Origin: DASZHA01 sp035938265
GTDB lineage: Bacteria > Chloroflexota > Dormibacteria > DASZGP01
NCBI GenBank assembly: GCA_035938265.1
Contig: DASZHA010000076.1
Span: 1-18,645 of the forward strand
DNA length: 18,645 bases
Direction of reading: 5' to 3'
Shown here: positions 13,434-18,645 of the stretch, piece by piece
How positions within the stretch are numbered: the stretch's first letter is position 1
Layout of the letters: every line of letters begins with the position of its first letter
Position numbers and translations under genes: made by a program
Notes under the pieces: generated by a model
Database searches by the model: none
What the model saw: only the letters and a program-made list of their open reading frames with translations
What the model was told of the DNA's origin: nothing

Positions 13434-13463
13434 ATGACTGCACTGGGCGGGGCCGTTGCCTGA
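13434..13463 (+). CDS. Possible 9-codon leader ORF overlapping the kinase start
   Basis: ATG at 13434 opens MTALGGAVA and stops at TGA 13461-13463, 8 nt into the kinase gene counted from its TTG. Its ATG sits at the position expected for a leaderless start from the promoter at 13396-13424. It may be a coupling peptide. Alternatively it may be the true N-terminus of the kinase displaced by one base: removing one G of the GGGG run at 13449-13452 would read MTALGGPLPELAGIEF in frame with the kinase. Confidence 0.35.
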   Translation: MTALGGAVA

Positions 13464-15438
13464 GCTAGCCGGGATCGAGTTCGTCCAGACCATCGGCCGC
13501 GGCGCGATGGGCGCGGTCTACCTGGCCCGGCAGACGGCCCTCAACCGGTACGTCGCCGCCAAGCAGATCCTGGGCGCCTGGAACGGCGACCCCGAGATGC
13601 TGGCCCGCTTCCAGCGGGAGGCGCACGCCCTGGCGCAGATGAACCACCCCAACGTCGTCGGCATCTATGACCTGACGACCGCCGGCAACGACCTTTTCAT
13701 GATCATGGAGTACGTCCGCGGCCCTTCGCTGCGCCAGCTGATGGACAAGCAGCAGCTGACGGTGTCGCAGGCGCTGCGCACCCTAGGCGACATCTCGGCC
13801 GCGCTCGAATACGCCAGTAAGCTCGGCGTCGTTCACCGCGACCTCAAGCCCGGCAACGTCTTCGTCACCGTCGCCGGCAGCTCCAAGCTGGGCGACTTCG
13901 GCCTGGTCAAGATGGTTTCGGCGCAGTCGAACTTCCAGACCCAGGCCGGGACCATCCTCGGCACTCCGGCCTATATGTCGCCGGAGCAGGCGGAGGGCAA
14001 GGCCGACATCGACCAGCGCACGGACGTTTACTCGCTGGCGGTGATGGCGTACGAGCTCCTCACCGGAAGGCTGCCGTTCCCTTCGATCCCCGGCAACATC
14101 ATGGCCAGCCTCGACGCCCACATCTCGCAGCCGCCGCCGAAGCCGACGGACATCGTCCCGGGCTTCCCCAAGCGCGTCGAGGAGGCGCTGCTCGAGGGCC
14201 TGGCCAAGGAGCCGAAGAAGCGACCCGCCTCCGCGGGCCAGCTGTGGCAGAAGATCCAGTCGGCCGCCGCCAAGGCTTGGCCCGGCTGGGAGAAAGACTC
14301 CGACCTGGCCGCCATCGCATTGGCCGCGGCGCCCCCCGCCCCCCCGCCACTGCCGGCGCCGGCGGCGCCCGCCGCGGAGACCGCCATGAGCCAGCCGCCA
14401 GGGGCGTACGGCGCTCCGACTGATCCGCCGCCTATGGCGCCACCGCCGCCGTCGACGGGCACGTCGCCGCCCCTCTCCTCGATCCCCCCGTCGATGCCCG
14501 TGATGGCTCCCCCGGCAGCGCCCGCGATGGCACCTCCCCCGGCCAGCGGAGGGACACCGCCATCCCCTGGAGTCCCGCCCCAGGCCCCGCCCGACGAGAC
14601 CATGGTCAGACCCGCCGCCGCCCTCGATGAGACCATGGTGCGACCATCGCCGGCGGACGAGACCGTCGTCCAGCCGCCGCTGCCTGACGAGACGATGGTG
14701 CGACCATCGCCGGCGGACGAGACGGTGGTCCAACCGCCGCTGCCTGACGAGACCATGGTGCGGCCTCCGCCGGCCGACGAAACCATGGTCCATCCGGTGC
14801 CCCCGGCACCGGGCGCGACCCCGTCAGCGCCGACCTTCGCCCCCCTGCCCCCGATGTCGACCCCCGCGTCGATGGCGCCTCCGCTGGCGACCACGGCGCC
14901 ACCTGTTGCCCCCATGTCGGCGCCGCCGGCCGGCCCCGCGAGCGGCTCCTGGGCAGCGCCCCAGGTGGAGACGCCGGTCTACAAGCCGCCGCCGACCAAG
15001 AGCCGTCGCCGGGGGGGCTTCGGCCGCTTCCTGCTCATCCTGGTGCTGCTGCTGATCATCGTGGTTGCCGGCGCCGGGGCAGTCCTGTTCCTCACCGGCG
15101 GCAACCTCTTCGGCCCTGGCACGCCGCTATCGGTCTCGTCGGTTAACACAACCGTCAACCCAAGCTCGGGCAAGTGCCCCAGCTCTAAATACGTGTTCAG
15201 CGGCAAGGTCCACACCAACGGCGCGGGCGGCGACATCACCTACCAGTGGGTCAAGCCGGACGGCACCGCCACAGATCCGGCGGTCGCGACCATCAAGAAG
15301 GGCGACACCGACGCGGTCGCCACCCTGGAGTTCACTTTCCAGGGCAACGGCAGCGCCGAGGGTGACGCTGTACTCCGCGTGCTCAAACCGACAAACTTGA
15401 GCTCCCAAGCCGCGCATATCACGTACACGTGCCCCTGA
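13456..15438 (+). CDS. Transmembrane Hanks-type Ser/Thr protein kinase with DET[MV]V repeat linker
   Basis: 660 residues from TTG 13456. The kinase domain (about 7-265) is complete: IGRGAMGAVY (13-22), Lys36, Glu55, HRDLKPGN (127-134), DFG (147-149), GTPAYMSPE (169-177). A Pro/Ala-rich cytoplasmic linker runs from about 290 to 515 and contains seven copies of DET[MV]V[RQH]P (380-447). SRRRGG and one membrane helix (about 525-547) follow, then an outside domain of about 110 residues with two Cys (near its start and at the very end) and an Ig/PKD-like beta pattern (ITYQWVKPDGTA). It should phosphorylate itself and partners, with the outside domain as sensor. It is the first gene before cpaE/cpaF/tadB; its stop overlaps the SD of the next gene. 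The TTG start is inferred: an in-frame stop at 13435-13437 leaves only CTG 13438 as an alternative upstream. Confidence 0.93.
   Translation: MPELAGIEFVQTIGRGAMGAVYLARQTALNRYVAAKQILGAWNGDPEMLARFQREAHALAQMNHPNVVGIYDLTTAGNDLFMIMEYVRGPSLRQLMDKQQLTVSQALRTLGDISAALEYASKLGVVHRDLKPGNVFVTVAGSSKLGDFGLVKMVSAQSNFQTQAGTILGTPAYMSPEQAEGKADIDQRTDVYSLAVMAYELLTGRLPFPSIPGNIMASLDAHISQPPPKPTDIVPGFPKRVEEALLEGLAKEPKKRPASAGQLWQKIQSAAAKAWPGWEKDSDLAAIALAAAPPAPPPLPAPAAPAAETAMSQPPGAYGAPTDPPPMAPPPPSTGTSPPLSSIPPSMPVMAPPAAPAMAPPPASGGTPPSPGVPPQAPPDETMVRPAAALDETMVRPSPADETVVQPPLPDETMVRPSPADETVVQPPLPDETMVRPPPADETMVHPVPPAPGATPSAPTFAPLPPMSTPASMAPPLATTAPPVAPMSAPPAGPASGSWAAPQVETPVYKPPPTKSRRRGGFGRFLLILVLLLIIVVAGAGAVLFLTGGNLFGPGTPLSVSSVNTTVNPSSGKCPSSKYVFSGKVHTNGAGGDITYQWVKPDGTATDPAVATIKKGDTDAVATLEFTFQGNGSAEGDAVLRVLKPTNLSSQAAHITYTCP
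14593..14796 (+). repeat. Coding tandem repeat: seven DET[MV]V[RQH]P units, with a 60-bp duplicated block
   Basis: Seven DET[MV]V-[RQH]-P heptads spaced by short Pro/Ala/Ser/Leu linkers. At DNA level 14641-14700 and 14701-14760 are two copies of a 60-bp block differing at only four positions (offsets 24, 27, 33, 54), every one a silent third-codon change. A third, more diverged partial copy follows at 14761. Confidence 0.95.
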
Positions 15439-15448
15439 GGAGGAGAAA

Positions 15449-16690
15449 ATGCCCGAAAGAGTCGTAGCCTACGCCGCCAGTCCTACTCGCCTGGTGCGCG
15501 TGGTGGGCGAGCAGAACGCCCTCGGCAACCAGGTGATGGCCGCCTTCCTCAACCCCCACACCGCGCACGGCTTCCTCACGCGCAATCCCTACCCCGTCGT
15601 CGGCGACCCGCTTGACGGCTTCGAGGTGGCGCCGGCCGCCACCCCGGTGGCGGAACCGGTGGCGGCGCCAGGTTTCCCAGCCCCCGAGCAGACCGCGGTC
15701 TACGCTCCCGAGGTGGTGGCCGACGCGGCCGCGACCGACCCCGCGGCCCCGGTCGAGACCCCTGGGTTTGCGCCGGTGGCGGCGCCCGCGTTTACGCCCC
15801 CGCCCCCCTCGGCTGCCCCGCCGCCGATGACGCCGGTGGGTGCCGTCCAGGCGGTGACCCCGCGCGCCACGGGAGGCCCGGGCCAGGTCTTCGCCGTGTA
15901 CAGCCCGAGGGGCGGGTCGGGCACCAGCCTGCTGGCGGCCACGCTGGCGTCGCGGATCGCGCAGGACCCAGCGCTGCGCGTCCTGCTGGTCGACCTTGAC
16001 CTCCAGAACGGCAGCCAGTCCTACTTCTTCGACGTCACCGAGCAGAAGCGCTGCAGCGTGCTAGGGCTGAAGCCGCTGATCGACGAGATCCTGGTCAAGG
16101 TCGACGGTGACCTCACCCGGGTGGTGGCGGAGGCGCCCTCGGTGATCTCCGACGAGATCCTGATGGCCAAGACCTTCACCCGGGACAACCTGCACGTCCT
16201 GGTGGCCCTCGACGACCCGGCGGCCATCGACGACTACGTCGACCCCAGCACCCACATGGAGGCGCTGATGGCGGTGCTGGGCAACAGCTTCGACGTCGTC
16301 GTGCTCGACCTGCCCAACACGGTCGACCAGTTCACCGCCCCGGCGCTGTTCCGCTCCGACCGCATCGTTGTCGTCACCCCGGAGGACATTCCCAGCCAGA
16401 TCAAGGTCGCCCGCATGCTCAACCTGGTCCTGGCGCCGATGATCGAGGCCCGCGAGATGGCGCTGCAGGAGCGGTGTTTCCTGGTCGTCAACCGCAGCGG
16501 CAAGAAGAAGCTCGAGGTGCCGATGCCGATCGGGATCGCTGCGGCCCTGCCGGACGACAAGAAGTACGTCGAGAGCTTCGCCGAGAAGCATCAGCCATTC
16601 GCCAAGTCGAGCGGCTCTAACTACCCCAAGGCGGTGGCGCAGCTGGCCACCTTCCTGGGCGCGGGGCCGGCGGGGCAGGGCAAGAAGTAG
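15449..16690 (+). CDS. CpaE/TadZ-like ParA-family ATPase of a Tad pilus locus
   Basis: 413 residues. The N-terminal about 58 residues are a hydrophilic segment I do not recognise, followed by a Pro/Ala/Val-rich linker to about 143. The ATPase domain starts at GQVFAVYSPRGGSGTS (145-160): a deviant Walker A in which both usual lysines are replaced (R154 and T159). The loop LLVDLDLQNGSQSYFF, the Walker-B-like VVVLDLPNT and VVTPEDIPSQIKVARML are as in CpaE/TadZ, which positions Tad pilus machinery at the cell pole or membrane. The receiver-like N-terminal domain of classical CpaE/TadZ is not evident. A strong SD, AGGAGG (15438-15443), overlaps the kinase stop and is 5 nt from the ATG, so the two genes are co-translated. 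Confidence 0.85.
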   Translation: MPERVVAYAASPTRLVRVVGEQNALGNQVMAAFLNPHTAHGFLTRNPYPVVGDPLDGFEVAPAATPVAEPVAAPGFPAPEQTAVYAPEVVADAAATDPAAPVETPGFAPVAAPAFTPPPPSAAPPPMTPVGAVQAVTPRATGGPGQVFAVYSPRGGSGTSLLAATLASRIAQDPALRVLLVDLDLQNGSQSYFFDVTEQKRCSVLGLKPLIDEILVKVDGDLTRVVAEAPSVISDEILMAKTFTRDNLHVLVALDDPAAIDDYVDPSTHMEALMAVLGNSFDVVVLDLPNTVDQFTAPALFRSDRIVVVTPEDIPSQIKVARMLNLVLAPMIEAREMALQERCFLVVNRSGKKKLEVPMPIGIAAALPDDKKYVESFAEKHQPFAKSSGSNYPKAVAQLATFLGAGPAGQGKK

Positions 16691-16761
16691 CCGGGGGACC
16701 GACGGACGACGGCGTATCCTAAGGGCCACCAACCGGCCCGTACAAGCGTGAGGACCAACTG

Positions 16762-18084
16762 ATGGGAGTCAATCGATACATTCGCCGGCCTGGGGCCGAG
16801 GCACCCCCCGCCGCGCCGGCAAAGCCGCGTCCGGCGGCCGCCCCGCGCGACCTGACCCCGATCAAGGCCGAGATCCGCCGCCGGGTCCTCGACGAGCAGC
16901 TGGCCGATCCCCAGTTCGCCGAGCTGGTCAAGACCAAGCCGGAGCGGGCCAAGCGGGAGCTCTCGGACGTGGTCGACCGACTCATGGATGAGTACGCCCT
17001 GGGGGTCGAGGACCGCAAGACCGTCGTAGGCTACATCACCGACAACATCTTCGGCTTCGGCCCGCTGGAGGACCTGCTCCGAGACGAGACGATCACGGAG
17101 ATCATCGTCAGCGGACCCAAGCGGGTCTTCATCGAGCAGAAGGGCAAGCTGCGGCCGACCAACATCGTCTTCGAAGACAACTCCCACCTCGACCAGATCG
17201 TCCAGGTGATCCTGCGCCCGTTGAACCGGCCGGCCAACGAGTCCAACCCCCTGGTCAATGGGCGCCTCCCCGACGGCAGCCGCGTCAACGTGGTCATGCC
17301 GCCGCTGGCCATCGACGGGATCTCGGTAAACATCCGAAAGTTCAGCAAGGACAAGTTCGGCGTTCAGCAGCTGGTGGAGATGGGGGCGCTGACCCAAGAT
17401 CTCGCCGACTGGTGCAGCCGCGCCGTCGAGGGGCGCATGAACGTGCTGGTCTCGGGCGGCACCGGCTCAGGCAAGACCACTCTCCTGAACATCCTCTCCA
17501 GCTTCATCCCCGACGACCAGCACGTGATCACGATCGAGGACGCCGCCGAGCTGCAGCTGCGCCACCCGTTCATCAAGCGGCTTGAGGCGCGACCGGCCAA
17601 CCTTTCGGGTCAGGGGGAGGTCAGCATCCGCGACCTGGTCAAGAACGCGCTGCGCATGCGGCCCGACCGCATCGTCGTCGGCGAGTGTCGAGGCGAGGAG
17701 GCATTCGACATGATGACGGCCATGAACACCGGCCACGACGGCTCCCTCTCGACCATCCACGCCAACAGCCCCTATGACACCATCAGCCGCCTGGAGACGA
17801 TGGTCCTGATGGCCAAGGAGCTGCCCATCCCCGCGATCCGTAAGCAGATCGCCAGCGCCATCAACCTGATCGTGCAGACGTCGCGCCTCAGCGACGGGAC
17901 GCGCAAGGTCATCGAGGTGGCCGAGATCACCGGGATCGACGACCGTGGGGAGGTCACGCTCGACACCATCTTCCAGTTCAAGCGCACCGGCCAGAATGCC
18001 GAGGGGAAGTTCGTTGGAGAGTTCATCCGGGTCAAGGACCCGGCCGACTGCGAGGAGAAGATTCGCCTGGAACTGGGGCACTGA
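16762..18084 (+). CDS. cpaF: CpaF/TadA-type secretion ATPase (type II/IV family)
   Basis: A 440-residue hexameric ATPase driving Tad/Flp pilus assembly. The N-terminal about 30 residues are Pro/Ala-rich. The N-domain includes FGFGPLEDLLRDETITEI (97-114), and NGRLPDGSRVN (166-176) leads to the core. Walker A is GGTGSGKTT (232-240), the Asp box ITIEDAAELQL (257-267), Walker B RIVVGECRGEEA (303-314) and the His box GHDGSLSTIHAN (324-335): all complete, so it should be active. AGGA (16751-16754) precedes the ATG by 7 nt. A 71-nt gap separates it from the CpaE-like gene; a TATCCT -10-like hexamer at 16715-16720 has no matching -35. Confidence 0.96.
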   Translation: MGVNRYIRRPGAEAPPAAPAKPRPAAAPRDLTPIKAEIRRRVLDEQLADPQFAELVKTKPERAKRELSDVVDRLMDEYALGVEDRKTVVGYITDNIFGFGPLEDLLRDETITEIIVSGPKRVFIEQKGKLRPTNIVFEDNSHLDQIVQVILRPLNRPANESNPLVNGRLPDGSRVNVVMPPLAIDGISVNIRKFSKDKFGVQQLVEMGALTQDLADWCSRAVEGRMNVLVSGGTGSGKTTLLNILSSFIPDDQHVITIEDAAELQLRHPFIKRLEARPANLSGQGEVSIRDLVKNALRMRPDRIVVGECRGEEAFDMMTAMNTGHDGSLSTIHANSPYDTISRLETMVLMAKELPIPAIRKQIASAINLIVQTSRLSDGTRKVIEVAEITGIDDRGEVTLDTIFQFKRTGQNAEGKFVGEFIRVKDPADCEEKIRLELGH

Positions 18085-18216
18085 CAGGGTAAGAGTCCAA
18101 CCGCCTTCGGGCGAGATATCATGGGCGCCGGTCGCCAGCCGTCAAGCTAAATAAGGGATGGGCCAGATGGTAGATGTACGCAGCCGCGCACCACGACCAG
18201 ATGGGAGGCTTGAGTC

Positions 18217-18645
18217 ATGTTGTTGATCATCGGCATGGTGCTTGCGGCGATCGGGCTGATCTACCTGGTTCTCAGCTCCGTGCTTCCGATCATGCAGTCG
18301 TCGCGAACCGACCCCTACACCGCCTATACCGGCGCCGGCCAGGCCGCCGGCGCGGCCCAGCCGGCCGAGTATGTCAGTCCCACCGAGGCCATCCTCGGCG
18401 TCGTCTGGCGGGGCATGGGCGACAGCAAGTTCAAGCGCAGCGTGGCTGTGGGGCCGGCGTTCCATTGGGGCACGCTGCTGGACCGGATGCTGGCCGGCGC
18501 CCTGCTCGGCGGCGGGCTGGGGCTGATCATCTTCGCGCAGCCCCTGATCGCGGCGATCGCCTTCGTGGCGGTGCCGGTCATCCTGTACTTCTTAGCAAGG
18601 CGCCGGGCCAAGACCTACGAGCAGAAATTCCTGATCCAGCTGCCC
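18217..18645 (+). CDS. TadB-like type II secretion F-domain membrane protein, N-terminal part (cut by window edge)
   Basis: 143 codons, continuing past the right edge. An N-terminal helix (about 2-24), a hydrophilic cytoplasmic loop (25-80), two hydrophobic stretches (about 90-106 and 109-126), then RRRAKTYEQKFLIQLP, the basic stretch ending in QLP that opens the T2SSF domain of TadB/TadC proteins. TadB is the inner-membrane platform working with CpaF. GGGAGG (18203-18208) lies 8 nt before the ATG. The 132-nt gap after cpaF holds a short ORF (from ATG 18158 or 18167 to 18226) that overlaps this start; a TATCAT box at 18117-18122 has no convincing -35. Confidence 0.88.
   Translation, partial: MLLIIGMVLAAIGLIYLVLSSVLPIMQSSRTDPYTAYTGAGQAAGAAQPAEYVSPTEAILGVVWRGMGDSKFKRSVAVGPAFHWGTLLDRMLAGALLGGGLGLIIFAQPLIAAIAFVAVPVILYFLARRRAKTYEQKFLIQLP

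Noticed and set aside
13783..14915. Gly/Arg/His-rich minus-strand frames opposite the kinase.
   Set aside because: These are mirror images of the Pro/Ala-rich linker codons, with no start signal or domain.
18158..18226. Short ORF (about 19-22 codons) overlapping the tadB start.
   Set aside because: No recognisable peptide and no strong SD; overlap with the next start is the only support.
1..18645. Signs of a mobile island, CRISPR array, tRNA or phage.
   Set aside because: Composition is even, gene content is housekeeping, and I saw no integrase, transposase, regular spaced repeats or tRNA-like cloverleaf.

Overview
The window is 18.6 kb of uniformly GC-rich, densely packed chromosomal DNA. 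I see no tRNA, rRNA, CRISPR array, insertion sequence or phage gene. The gene content (APS-type CysH with a stand-alone sirohaem sulfite reductase, a Hanks kinase in front of Tad pilus genes, leaderless-looking promoters, GTG and TTG starts) suggests a soil-type Gram-positive-like lineage such as Dormibacterota/Chloroflexota or Actinomycetota. The sequence alone does not fix the phylum.

Layout. (1) 1-606, minus: 5' part of an Lhr-type helicase, divergent from an epoxide-hydrolase-like alpha/beta hydrolase (643-1575, plus). Convergent to the hydrolase is a small four-helix membrane protein (1582-1959, minus), whose terminator lies inside the last codons of the hydrolase gene. (2) 2133-3143, plus: an HtrA/DegP-like protease with no visible export signal. 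(3) 3201-5607, plus: a TPP riboswitch, an NCS1-family permease and thiD, forming a thiamine-precursor (pyrimidine) uptake and phosphorylation operon. (4) 5694-7352, plus: an exported or membrane-anchored M23 (LytM) peptidase. (5) 12491 down to 7371, minus: an assimilatory sulfate operon of cysH (APS-type reductase), sulfite reductase, APS kinase-ATP sulfurylase fusion and precorrin-2 dehydrogenase, with 4-nt overlaps between the first three genes. A uroporphyrinogen-III methyltransferase (12570-13355) is read divergently. The two porphyrin genes together make the sirohaem the sulfite reductase needs. (6) 13456-18645, plus: a Ser/Thr protein kinase with a Pro-rich linker carrying seven DET[MV]V repeats, one membrane helix and an outside domain; a CpaE/TadZ-like ATPase; the CpaF/TadA secretion ATPase; and the start of TadB. 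This is the front of a Tad/Flp pilus-type locus that begins with a kinase.

Most unusual points. The kinase heads the Tad genes and carries a tandem array of candidate phosphothreonine/FHA motifs encoded by a 60-bp repeat whose two copies differ only at synonymous positions. A strong leaderless-type promoter points at an ATG one base out of frame with the kinase. The TPP riboswitch ends 2 nt before the start codon and contains the ribosome-binding site. At four gene starts a TAnnnT element sits 6-9 nt before an ATG, suggesting that leaderless transcription is common here. The sulfate operon makes both PAPS (APS kinase fused to ATP sulfurylase) and an APS-type reductase, with a His-rich linker in the fusion. 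No wholly new multi-gene system is evident; the kinase-Tad block is the best candidate for undescribed biology.
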